In this document: positions 37,053 to 44,799 of the stretch, in pieces | How positions within the stretch are numbered: the first letter of the stretch is position 1 | Layout: each line of letters starts with the position of its first letter | Source of the DNA: an uncultured Maricaulis sp. | GTDB lineage: Bacteria; Pseudomonadota; Alphaproteobacteria; Caulobacterales; Maricaulaceae | Assembly: GCF_947259345.1 (NCBI RefSeq) | Contig: NZ_CAMYLS010000006.1 | Span: 28,861-92,860 of the forward strand | DNA length: 64,000 nt | Reading direction: 5' to 3' | Notes under the pieces: generated by a model | Databases searched by the model: none | Told to the model about the DNA's origin: nothing | The model's input: only the letters and a program-made list of their open reading frames with translations | Translations under genes and position numbers: made by a program

Positions 37053-38348
37053 ATGCGGGTTTTGATCACCGGAGCATCGGGCTTTATCGGCTCCCACATC
37101 GCGGCCTCTCTGATGGCAGCCGGCCATAAAGTCCGTGCCGCCGCCCGCGGGGTCGAGGCGGCTCGCAAGCGGGCGCCCGGTTTTGACTGGGTCGGCTGTG
37201 ATTTTCGCCGCGACAGGGTGGAAGACTGGCAGCCGCGCCTTGAGGGCGTGGACGCCGTCATCAATTGCGTCGGGGTGTTGCAGGACGGGCTCGGGGATGA
37301 CAGCCGCAAGGCGCATGTCGACGGGCCTGCCGCCCTGTTCGAGGCCTGCGAAACCGCCAGTGTTCGCCGCGTCCTGCACATCTCCGCCGTGGGCGTCACC
37401 GAGGCGGCGGGCTCCGACTATGCCCGCGACAAGCTGGCTGGAGAGGCAGCGCTGAAGGCGCGCGACCTGGACTGGCTGATCCTGCGCCCCTCCCTGGTCA
37501 TCGCCCGCAATGTCTATGGCGGCACCGCCCTGGTGCGCAGCCTGTGTGGTCTGCCCTTCGTGACGCCGGTAGTGGGCGGGGAGCAGGTCTTTCGTCCCAT
37601 CGGCATGGATGATCTGTGCGCCGCTGTGGAAGACCTCCTTCGTCCCGAAGCTCCCAGTCGCCAGAGTTTTGATCTGGCCGGACCGGAACGGGTCAGCCTG
37701 GCCGAGACGGTGCGCGGCTATCGCCGCTGGCTGGGTTTTGGCGAGTCCCGCATCCTTGCCATCCCGCGCTGGTTGGCCCGCCCCGCCTTCATGATCGGGG
37801 ACCTTCTGGGCTGGCTGGGTGTGCGCACTTCGATGCGGAGCAATGCGCTCAAACAACTCGATTTCGACGTCGAGGGGGATCCGTCAGAATGGCGGGCGGC
37901 GACCGGGGCAAAGCCGCGCGGTTTTCATGACTGGCTCGCGGCCAACCCCGCTGGTCTGCAAGATCGCTGGCACGCCCGTCTCGGCTTTGCCCGGCCGCTG
38001 GCGCGCTGGATGCTGGGCCTCTACTGGCTGATGACCGGTGTGCTGGCGCTGACGATCGCCAAGGATCATGCCTATTCGGTGCTGGCGGAGGGCGGCTTTT
38101 CCGAAGCGGCCCGGCCGCCGGTCCTGTGGCTCGGCTCGCTCTTCGACATTGCGCTTGGCACGGCCATGCTGGCCAAGTGGCGCGTGCGTTGGGTCGCGGC
38201 GATCATGATCCTGGGCACATTCGGCTATATCGCGGCACTGAGCCTGACCCTGCCGCAGCTCTGGGCCGACGCGCTGGGACCGATCCTCAAAGTCTTCCCG
38301 ATGATGGCACTGGCGCTGATGATTGCTGCCACCGAGGATGAACGCTGA
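37053..38348 (+). CDS. NDUFA9-like NAD(P)-binding protein fused to a DoxX-like membrane domain
   Basis: 431 residues. An N-terminal atypical SDR domain (MRVLITGASGFIGSH; about 1-290) with DAVINCVGVLQD resembles NDUFA9/complex I-type epimerases rather than sugar epimerases, and the catalytic Y-x-x-x-K is loosely represented by YARDKLAGE. The C-terminal part (about 305-431) has four hydrophobic helices (MLGLYWLMTGVLALTIAKDH, LFDIALGTAMLAKW) like DoxX. It overlaps the next gene by TGATG. A membrane redox or lipid-related role is possible. Confidence 0.82.
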   Translation: MRVLITGASGFIGSHIAASLMAAGHKVRAAARGVEAARKRAPGFDWVGCDFRRDRVEDWQPRLEGVDAVINCVGVLQDGLGDDSRKAHVDGPAALFEACETASVRRVLHISAVGVTEAAGSDYARDKLAGEAALKARDLDWLILRPSLVIARNVYGGTALVRSLCGLPFVTPVVGGEQVFRPIGMDDLCAAVEDLLRPEAPSRQSFDLAGPERVSLAETVRGYRRWLGFGESRILAIPRWLARPAFMIGDLLGWLGVRTSMRSNALKQLDFDVEGDPSEWRAATGAKPRGFHDWLAANPAGLQDRWHARLGFARPLARWMLGLYWLMTGVLALTIAKDHAYSVLAEGGFSEAARPPVLWLGSLFDIALGTAMLAKWRVRWVAAIMILGTFGYIAALSLTLPQLWADALGPILKVFPMMALALMIAATEDER

Positions 38349-38809
38349 TGGAGCTCTACCCGATCCTTCGGCTGATCCACATTCTGGGCGCGGCGGTCCT
38401 GTTTGGATCGGGCGCGGCGATTGCCTTCTTCATGCTGATGGCCTGGCGCAGCGGCGAGCGCGCCGGCTTTGCGCTGGTGGCGCGCCATGTTGTTCTGGCG
38501 GACTCGGTCTTCACGGCCAGCGCGGTGATCCTGCAGCCGATCTCCGGCCTTGCGCTGGCGCATGTGGCAGGCTGGTCGCTGACGTCGCCTTGGCTGGTGA
38601 CGAGTGTGGCGCTTTATCTCTTCATCGGCGCCTGCTGGCTGCCGGTGGTGTGGATCCAGATGCGGGTCAAGCGCCGCCTCGCCGAGACCACAGGCGCCGA
38701 CATTCCGGAAGATGTGCACCGGCTGATGCGGATCTGGTTCGCCCTTGGCTGGCCGGCCTTTGCGGCGCTGATTGCCATTCTCTGGCTGATGATCACCAAG
38801 CCGGGTTAG
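38348..38809 (+). CDS. DUF2269-family membrane protein
   Basis: 153 residues with four membrane helices. LIHILGAAVLFGSGAAIAF at about 10-28, with a conserved His, and a histidine in ALAHVAGWSLT are typical of the DUF2269 family. It overlaps the NDUFA9/DoxX fusion by one base (TGATG), so the two are co-translated and probably act together in the inner membrane. Function unknown. Its stop overlaps that of the convergent kelch gene by four bases. Confidence 0.85.
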   Translation: MELYPILRLIHILGAAVLFGSGAAIAFFMLMAWRSGERAGFALVARHVVLADSVFTASAVILQPISGLALAHVAGWSLTSPWLVTSVALYLFIGACWLPVVWIQMRVKRRLAETTGADIPEDVHRLMRIWFALGWPAFAALIAILWLMITKPG

Positions 38810-39837
38810 GATTGCAGGACAAGGCGTTCCACGAGATTGGTGGTATCTTGCCCGCTGGCGCTCGATGCTCCGCCAATAGCGTAGATTGCGCCACCCAGGC
38901 TGACGCCGCCCAGACCATGGCGTGGGGTCAGCATGTCCGGTCCTGCCGTCCAGCTGTCGGCCTCGGGGTCGTAGATCCAGACCTCCGGATAGACGCCACC
39001 GCCATTGTCGAAATACTCGCCGCCAAAGGCATAGAGCTTGCCACCGGCCACAGCTGCTGCCAGCCCGCCCTGACCCTGGGGCAGGGGCGCGCGTGTCTCC
39101 CAGCGGTCCGTGGCGGGATCATAGGCTTCATGGTGCGTTTCATTGCCCGCATTGACCCGGCGCCCGCCGACGACATGGAATAGCCCGTTCAGGGCCGCAC
39201 CGGCGGCGGAATTGCGGGCATGAGGATTAGGGGCGCGACGGGACCAGCTGTCGGCGACCGGGTCATAGGCGAGATGATCTGCCCGATCGCCATGATCGGG
39301 CCAGTTGGCATTGGTCTCGCCATTGGGCTGGCGCCCGGTTGCGACATGGATCAGACCGTCCAGCGCCACCGCACAGGTCTCGGCATAGGGCACCGGCATG
39401 GGCGCCATCTCGGTCCATTGATCGCTGGCAAGCTCATAGCGTGTGTTGTTCGCAATCATCTCCCAGATACCGCCATCGCCGGCCCGGAAACCGCCAATCC
39501 CGTAAACGTAGCCCTCATGGCCGACGAGATTGGGATGGTGGCGGGGTTCGGGAAGCGGGGCGCGGGTTTCCCACGGAGAGTCGGGGTTGGCCGGATCCGA
39601 CTGGATGAAGAGCTGGTCGGAGATGCTGTCGACATTCGGGCCGTTGCGCGCTTCCAGTCCACCGGCGAGATAGAGACGTCCATCCAGCACGGTCGGATAG
39701 ATTTCCTGCACGCGGCGGGGGAGGGCGGCCATGGCCTGCCAGGCGGCATTGCCCGGCTGGCGCGCGGCCCAGGCTGGCATGGGCAGGCTGCAGGCGGCGA
39801 GCCCGCCCAGGACAAGGCGTCTGTTCATGCCGGACAT
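38806..39837 (-). CDS. Exported kelch-repeat protein with a Tat-type signal
   Basis: 343 residues from the ATG at 39837, directly after GAGGGAGAG. The signal NRRLVLGGLAACSLPMPAWA has a twin arginine with a mildly hydrophobic core and A-x-A cleavage site, so Tat export is likely. The rest is a six-bladed kelch propeller, seen as repeats such as DGRLYLAGGLEAR, EGYVYGIGGF, NGLFHVVGGRR, GKLYAFGGE and GGAIYAIGG. Such folds bind proteins or sugars. It is 11 bases after the phosphodiesterase gene and in the same operon. Confidence 0.87.
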   Translation of the reverse strand: MSGMNRRLVLGGLAACSLPMPAWAARQPGNAAWQAMAALPRRVQEIYPTVLDGRLYLAGGLEARNGPNVDSISDQLFIQSDPANPDSPWETRAPLPEPRHHPNLVGHEGYVYGIGGFRAGDGGIWEMIANNTRYELASDQWTEMAPMPVPYAETCAVALDGLIHVATGRQPNGETNANWPDHGDRADHLAYDPVADSWSRRAPNPHARNSAAGAALNGLFHVVGGRRVNAGNETHHEAYDPATDRWETRAPLPQGQGGLAAAVAGGKLYAFGGEYFDNGGGVYPEVWIYDPEADSWTAGPDMLTPRHGLGGVSLGGAIYAIGGASSASGQDTTNLVERLVLQS

Positions 39838-39848
39838 GTGTCTCTCCC

Positions 39849-41141
39849 TCATTCCGCCGGGCAGCGTCCGCCCGTGATGCGTTCGACTTCCTGCGCGCTA
39901 CCATCCGTCTCCGCCGGCTCGAGGTCCAGTGCGCAGGCGATCAGGCCATAGACATTGACGTTCTCGAAGGCGGCCGGGCGGCTGGCTGCCGGGAAAATCG
40001 GGCCGACGCCGATAAAGGTCGCGCCCATCTCGTCGGCGCGATTGTCATAGCCATGGGTGGCCATCAGTCCGGCAAGATAGGGATTGGACAGATCGGTCTC
40101 CGAAGCGGTCAGCTGCCAGCCCGGATCGGCCAGGATGAAGAGGTCCGGACCGCGATCGGGGTGATCGAAATGCCAGGTCTCCGGCATGTCCTCGCGGCGA
40201 TAGGCGGTCATGTGCGGGTGGGCGTCCGCGAGCTCGGCATAAACGCGCTCGACAGCCGCCTCATCGCCATAAGCCATCAGGAAGGGTTCCAGGCCGGCGC
40301 CGTACTGGCCGGCGAATTCCTCGATGAAGAGCCCGTCCAGATCGGCATAGGCATCGACAGCAATCGTGCGCTCCGTGGAGACATTCACCATGCCATGATC
40401 GGAGACGATGATCAGGGTCGCCCGGTCCATGACGCCGCGCGCTTCGAGCCCGGCGACCAGTTCGCCGACCAGTGCATCGACCCGGGCCACGGCCTCGCCC
40501 TCGGCCTCGGTTTCCACGCCGCCGCGATGTTCCACCGTGTCGACATGATCCATGTAGAAGGCGGCAAAGCGTGGCTGTTCGGCGATGGGCGCGTCGAACC
40601 AGGACAGGACTTCCGCGACTCGCTCCTCATAGGGCCGGTCATGATCATAGGGGTGCCAGACGGTCGGACGGGTGCCGTTGATCGCCACTTCCGAGCCGAG
40701 CCAGAACATGATGTGCGAGCGCAGGCCCTGCTGCTCGGCCGTGATCCAGATCGGTTCGCCACCCCACCAGCGCGGATCCTGAGGGCTGCCGCCAGAATTG
40801 GAGAAGACCTCGTCCAAGCGCCGGTCATAGGGCGAGTTGGAGACCATGCCGTGATGTTCCGGATAGAGCCCGGTCGCCAAGGTGTAGAAATTGACGAAGG
40901 TCTTGGTCGGCATGACCGGATGCATGCGCTCCGGCCGTGTACCGCGCGCGGCAAGGGCGCGCAGATTGGGGGCGGCATGGCGGTCGATGGCGTCGTAGCG
41001 CAGACCATCCAGCCCGACCATGATCACGACGGGCGGGCCGGCATCCGTGGGATCAGCGTCCGGCGCGGTGCGGCCGGGCAGATGCGAGCAGGCCGCGACC
41101 AGGGCGGTCAGACAGGTGAGGGCGAGAAGACGTGACAGCAT
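39849..41141 (-). CDS. Lipoprotein phosphodiesterase of the alkaline phosphatase (NPP-like) superfamily
   Basis: 430 residues from the ATG at 41141 (MLSRLLALTCLTALVAACSH; lipobox VAAC, Cys at about 19). Metal site residues are in VIMVGLDGLRYDAI, the nucleophile Thr in MPTKTFVNFYTLATG, DHVDTVEHRG, and IIVSDHGMVNV. This is the pattern of nucleotide pyrophosphatase/phosphodiesterases of eukaryotic ENPP type. It would hydrolyse phosphodiester or pyrophosphate bonds outside the cytoplasm. The kelch gene follows, suggesting a pair. Confidence 0.9.
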   Translation of the reverse strand: MLSRLLALTCLTALVAACSHLPGRTAPDADPTDAGPPVVIMVGLDGLRYDAIDRHAAPNLRALAARGTRPERMHPVMPTKTFVNFYTLATGLYPEHHGMVSNSPYDRRLDEVFSNSGGSPQDPRWWGGEPIWITAEQQGLRSHIMFWLGSEVAINGTRPTVWHPYDHDRPYEERVAEVLSWFDAPIAEQPRFAAFYMDHVDTVEHRGGVETEAEGEAVARVDALVGELVAGLEARGVMDRATLIIVSDHGMVNVSTERTIAVDAYADLDGLFIEEFAGQYGAGLEPFLMAYGDEAAVERVYAELADAHPHMTAYRREDMPETWHFDHPDRGPDLFILADPGWQLTASETDLSNPYLAGLMATHGYDNRADEMGATFIGVGPIFPAASRPAAFENVNVYGLIACALDLEPAETDGSAQEVERITGGRCPAE

Positions 41142-41415
41142 GGAAATCCCCGAAAAGGCAGCACCGACCAATCCGCGGTAGTCAGGCAGGGGCGCGGCGA
41201 CAAGGCAAGGATTTGTGACGAACCGGCTGCGATTCCTGCGCGCAAGATCGGAAGGTGACCAAAGTTTCACCAATGAAATCAATGTCCGGACGCTAAAATG
41301 CGTGCGTCAGGACGGCAATTCGGTTCTTCTTGACCGGCAGCGTGTGGCCAGATCGGCTCGCACTTGGACGTCAGCGTGAAACAAGGGTCGGCCCGCCTGG
41401 CGGGTCGGAAACGAC

Positions 41416-42021
41416 ATGAAACGGCGTGAGAAACAGAGCGAGTTCCTGGAAATCCGAATTGGTCACCAGACCAAGCAGGACTTCATGCAGGCTTGCCAAT
41501 CGCAGGGCGTCACCGCCAGCGAGGTGTTGCGCGCCTATGTCGAAACCTATTCCGGTTCACGCCGACCGCGCCGGGTGCTCCCCAGTCTCAATTTCAAGGA
41601 GTACGCCATGCCTGCCAGTTTTCTCGCCCTCATCTCGGTTGTCGCCGCGGCCACCGGTCTTCAAACCACATCGCCCGCGGACGCGGACCGGAATGATCCG
41701 GAAGCCAGCTTCGCCTCGGTTGACCGCGATGGCAGCAATGATTTCGACCTCGCCGAGCTGCTCGTGGAAGCCGGCCTGACCCCGGACGGACAGCTCGGCC
41801 CCGAGCTGCGCGCCGAAGTGACCGGCTCCGTCCAGACCGCCCTGGCCGAACTCGGCATGAATGCCCAGGCCGGTGTGGCATCGCCGGACTTCCTCGCCCG
41901 GGTCATCGCCGATGCCGAGGAGACTGCCGTGACCAGTGTGACCGCCGTCTTCAACGAGATCGACGCGGATCGTGATGGCCGTGTCACCCGCGCCGAATTC
42001 ATGACCTATCGCGCCAATTAG
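41416..42021 (+). CDS. RHH-like head, membrane segment and EF-hand protein
   Basis: 201 residues. The first ~45 (FLEIRIGHQTKQDFMQACQ, SASEVLRAYVE-like) look like a ribbon-helix-helix DNA-binding or dimerisation unit. A hydrophobic segment at about 65-83 follows, then two calcium-binding loops (DRDGSNDFDLAEL and DADRDGRVTRAEF) in the exported part. A strong internal ribosome binding site (AAGGAG at 41596-41601) before an ATG at 41608 would give a shorter secreted EF-hand protein with its own signal peptide. Either or both forms may be made. Confidence 0.75.
   Translation: MKRREKQSEFLEIRIGHQTKQDFMQACQSQGVTASEVLRAYVETYSGSRRPRRVLPSLNFKEYAMPASFLALISVVAAATGLQTTSPADADRNDPEASFASVDRDGSNDFDLAELLVEAGLTPDGQLGPELRAEVTGSVQTALAELGMNAQAGVASPDFLARVIADAEETAVTSVTAVFNEIDADRDGRVTRAEFMTYRAN
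41596..41610 (+). promoter_or_regulatory. Internal ribosome binding site and start inside the EF-hand gene
   Basis: AAGGAG (41596-41601) is six bases before an in-frame ATG at 41608. The resulting protein would begin MPASFLALISVVAAATG, a signal-peptide-like start. The upstream start at 41416 has only a weaker GGAAA. This makes dual or internal initiation plausible. Confidence 0.5.
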
Positions 42022-42025
42022 GGAT

Positions 42026-42056
42026 CAGGCCCCGACCGCATGCCGGTCGGGGCCTG
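42026..42056 (+). terminator. Bidirectional terminator between the EF-hand and serine hydrolase genes
   Basis: CAGGCCCCGACCG (42026-42038) and CGGTCGGGGCCTG (42044-42056) form a perfect 13-bp stem with a 5-base loop, between two convergent stop codons at 42021 and 42062. It can serve both strands. Confidence 0.75.
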
Positions 42057-42061
42057 CCTGC

Positions 42062-43537
42062 CTAGCCGATCTGAAGGCCGGCGATTTGCAATGCATCGTC
42101 GCCGGTCGTGTCGAACTGGATCGGGATCACGTCGCCCATGGCCGGCGCATGAACCGTGAAGCGGACATGATGCGCGCCGGCGTCAAAGCCGTGCACGTCC
42201 TGTCCACCGAAATCGGCCGCCAATTGCGAAAACATGGCCAGGTGCTGGTCCATCTCGGCGAAGGCCAGCATGTCGGGCGTGAAGCGCGCTTCGATGAAGG
42301 CCTGGTGTGCCGCGGCATCACCCGCCAGCGCGGTCATGAACTCCGCCACCAGCTGACCGGCTGGTGTGTCCGGCAGGTCGACCGGCGCGTCTGAGGCGAG
42401 CGGGGCCGGGTCGACGCGCCAGGGTTGGTCGAACCAGGCGGCGGTCAACACATCGATCACGCGGTCGGCATTCAGGCGGCGCTGATCGGTCGCCACAAAG
42501 AGGACCAGGCCGTGATCCGCCAGCTCGCGCCAATGCGCGTTGAAATGCGGATTGCCGCCATTATGCCAGTAGATCCGGCCCAGACGCGGATCCTCCTCCA
42601 CCACCTGGCCATAGCCGTAAAAGCTTCCGCCGCCCTCATTCTGGTGGGGAGACTGGGCGAGATCGCGCGCCGGGTCGGAGATCAGTTCACCCGACGACCA
42701 GGCCGCCCGCCAGGCCAGCATGTCCTGCGCCGTCGAGACGAGGCCGCCATTGCCGATCAGATTCCAGTTCGGCGCATGCCCGCCCCAGGAGGCGTCCGAC
42801 ACATCGCGTCCGTCCTCCAGATGGACAGACCGCGCCGGATCGAAAACCGCCATATAGCCCGTATCCGTCATTCCGGCCGGCGCGAGCTGCTGGCGCAGCA
42901 AGGCCTCGAAACTGTCGCCTCCGGCGCGTTCGATCATCGCCGCCGCGAGGGAGAAGCCGACATTGGAATAATGATATCCGGTGCCCGGTTCAAAGCGGAG
43001 CTCGGCCGCAAAGGCATTGGCGAGGAAGGTGTCGAAGCCCTCCTCCGCCAGATCATCGCCAACCGCGCCGGGAAAGCCGGCAGAATGGGTCAGCATCTGG
43101 TGCAGGGTGATACCGGCCTTGTCCGCGGGGACATCCTCGAACACGGCATCCAGACGCAGATCGGCGGAGAGGTCGCCGTCGCTGATCATCCGGGCGGCCA
43201 GCATGCCGGTGAAGCTCTTGGTGATGGAGCCCGTATCAACCTGCGTCGCCGGTCCGTATGGACGACCACTGGCCGGGTCGGCCGCGCCGGCCCCGCGCAT
43301 GAGGAGGGTTTCGCCTTCCAGCGACATTCCGGCAATGCCGGAGAAGCCGGCCGCCTCAAGCGCGTCCATGGCCTCGATGAGCCGCGCGCTGGCAGCCTCG
43401 CGATCCTCGGGCGCGGAGACGGGCTGGCTCTGCGCCTGCGCATTGTCGGCAGGCAGGGCGATCAGCCCCGCCATGGTGAGGGAGAGACCGATCATGGCAC
43501 CGCGCCAGTCGGGTCGGGGAAATGAAAAAGCTTTCAT
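42062..43537 (-). CDS. Secreted serine hydrolase, beta-lactamase class C type, with a C-terminal extension
   Basis: 491 residues from the ATG at 43537 (GGAG ten bases upstream). Signal peptide to about residue 35 (ending AQAQ). S-x-x-K is SITK in VDTGSITKSFTG and Y-x-N is YSN in YHYSNVGFSL. The last ~110 residues are an extra domain beyond the lactamase fold. It is divergent from a membrane-bound regulator with 89 bases between starts, so that regulator may control it. Peptidase or esterase is more likely than true beta-lactamase. Confidence 0.87.
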   Translation of the reverse strand: MKAFSFPRPDWRGAMIGLSLTMAGLIALPADNAQAQSQPVSAPEDREAASARLIEAMDALEAAGFSGIAGMSLEGETLLMRGAGAADPASGRPYGPATQVDTGSITKSFTGMLAARMISDGDLSADLRLDAVFEDVPADKAGITLHQMLTHSAGFPGAVGDDLAEEGFDTFLANAFAAELRFEPGTGYHYSNVGFSLAAAMIERAGGDSFEALLRQQLAPAGMTDTGYMAVFDPARSVHLEDGRDVSDASWGGHAPNWNLIGNGGLVSTAQDMLAWRAAWSSGELISDPARDLAQSPHQNEGGGSFYGYGQVVEEDPRLGRIYWHNGGNPHFNAHWRELADHGLVLFVATDQRRLNADRVIDVLTAAWFDQPWRVDPAPLASDAPVDLPDTPAGQLVAEFMTALAGDAAAHQAFIEARFTPDMLAFAEMDQHLAMFSQLAADFGGQDVHGFDAGAHHVRFTVHAPAMGDVIPIQFDTTGDDALQIAGLQIG

Positions 43538-43626
43538 GGTCTTGCTGCTCCGAGCTCGTGTTAGTCTCGCCGACCTAGCGCGCCGGTTCGGCGCAGACCT
43601 GACCAAAACCTCTCCGATAGGCTGTC

Positions 43627-44178
43627 ATGACACACCAAGCGCGTCACCGAGACCTTGATCTGAAGCGTTTCCGCCTGGGCGACGCCGAGTGTGACCTGTT
43701 GGCCGGCACGCTCGACCGGGCCGGCAAGCACCACCGCCTCGAACCGCGCCTGGCCGGCGTTCTCCACCTGCTCGCCCGACGCGGCACCACACCCGTCACC
43801 CGCGACGAATTCCTTGACACGGTCTGGGATGAGGATGGCAGCGATGAAGCCCTCAACCAGGCCATCTCGCGCTTGCGGCGCCTGCTGGGCGATGCGGCTC
43901 TGATCCGCACCCTGCCGCGCGTGGGCTATTGTTTGAGCCGTCCGGTGGAGGGTGCCGAGACCCAGCCCCGCCCGTCTCCGACCTGGCCCGTCCGCACCTG
44001 GCTTCGCACCGGCCTCGCATACATCCAACGCCCCTTCATCACCGGCCTCGCCGTCGGCGCCCTCGTCACAGCCCTGGTGGCCAGCGTCTTCTGGCCACGA
44101 ACGCTGGAACAGGAGTTCGAGGTGTTCAGCGGGGAGCCGGGTGAGTTGGGGGTGATCTTGCCGGATGAGGCCGGGTAG
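43627..44178 (+). CDS. ToxR/CadC-like membrane-anchored winged-helix regulator
   Basis: 183 residues. An OmpR-type winged helix at about 14-105 (RLEPRLAGVLHLLARR...TRDEFLDTVWDEDG, NQAISRLRRLLGD, RTLPRVGYCL), a linker, one membrane helix at about 138-158 (FITGLAVGALVTALVASVFW) and only some 25 residues beyond it. CadC-type proteins usually have a large periplasmic sensor; here there is almost none, so sensing may depend on a partner or on the membrane. It is divergent from the serine hydrolase gene. Confidence 0.87.
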   Translation: MTHQARHRDLDLKRFRLGDAECDLLAGTLDRAGKHHRLEPRLAGVLHLLARRGTTPVTRDEFLDTVWDEDGSDEALNQAISRLRRLLGDAALIRTLPRVGYCLSRPVEGAETQPRPSPTWPVRTWLRTGLAYIQRPFITGLAVGALVTALVASVFWPRTLEQEFEVFSGEPGELGVILPDEAG

Positions 44179-44297
44179 GGGGCTTTGGTAGGTGTCCCCA
44201 GCGGTGCATGCTTTCTCTCTTCCTCGGAGGAGGGCGGGGGCGGGGAAATCCCAGCGCACGGGCGCAAACCCTGCCAGAAACCGCTTACCGGGCGTTC

Positions 44298-44378
44298 GCC
44301 GTATCGGGTTCTTCAGGTAAAGGGCCGCAACGCGGCCGCTTCGCGGTTTCCCCCTTGAGCTGAAGGGCCCGATACGGC
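44298..44378. repeat. Inverted repeat with 11-bp arms
   Basis: GCCGTATCGGG (44298-44308) and CCCGATACGGC (44368-44378) are perfect inverted copies, with a smaller GGGCCGCAACGCGGCC hairpin-like core between them. It can fold into a long stem-loop. Not similar to the 107-base family next to it. Confidence 0.6.
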
Positions 44379-44457
44379 CTGCTGGATGACAAGCGATGTA
44401 TGGACGGCCCTGCGCGATGGCGCCGGGATGACAAAGGCATTTGAAACCCCGGAGCCA

Positions 44458-44564
44458 CCGTCATCCCGATGACAATCGGGACCCAGTCTGCGACGCGATG
44501 TCATTGCTAGGGGCGGCGACACCGTGTCTGCGAGACTGGGTCCTGACTTTGGTCAGGATGACGG
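44458..44564. repeat. REP-type palindromic element, copy 1
   Basis: 107 bases. Outer arms CCGTCATCC (44458-44466) and GGATGACGG (44556-44564); inner arms GGACCCAGTCT and AGACTGGGTCC (11 bp); plus two side hairpins, CCCGAT-gaca-ATCGGG and CCTGAC-tttg-GTCAGG. The same plan recurs at 55565-55670, with almost identical arms. Confidence 0.75.
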
Positions 44565-44799
44565 TGAGGGGCGGGTTGTTCGTCGGATAAAGTGCCGGAC
44601 GTGAGTTTGCCCCCCAACCGCCCCGCGCATTTGCTCTCCACCCCCGTGATTGTTAAGACTCGGTGACAGGAAAGCCGCCTGATTCACACTGTCGATTCGC
44701 GCCCGCGCGAGAGGGTGTGGGATCGGCGGCGCTTTTCGTGGGGATGGTCGGGGCGAGGCTCCGGTCCGGGCCTGCGACACCAACGAAAAGAGGGCCGCC

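Larger units (their letters stand above)
44179..44799. other. 621-base noncoding gap with palindromic repeats upstream of gyrA
   Basis: No supportable gene. It contains an 11-bp inverted repeat (44298-44378), a 107-base branched palindrome (44458-44564), and G-rich stretches near 44225-44245. The last ~150 bases are the gyrA leader; no clear promoter could be assigned. Confidence 0.8.

Noticed and set aside
35561..37399. A 612-codon minus-strand frame opposite the M56-ankyrin gene
   Set aside because: Antisense to a protein with clear motifs and repeats; low-complexity translation.
34839..43537. A beta-lactam resistance cassette (BlaI, BlaR-like protease and nearby lactamase-fold proteins)
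   Set aside because: The protease lacks the penicillin sensor, the hydrolases are far away with other regulators, and both resemble general class C-type esterases or peptidases.
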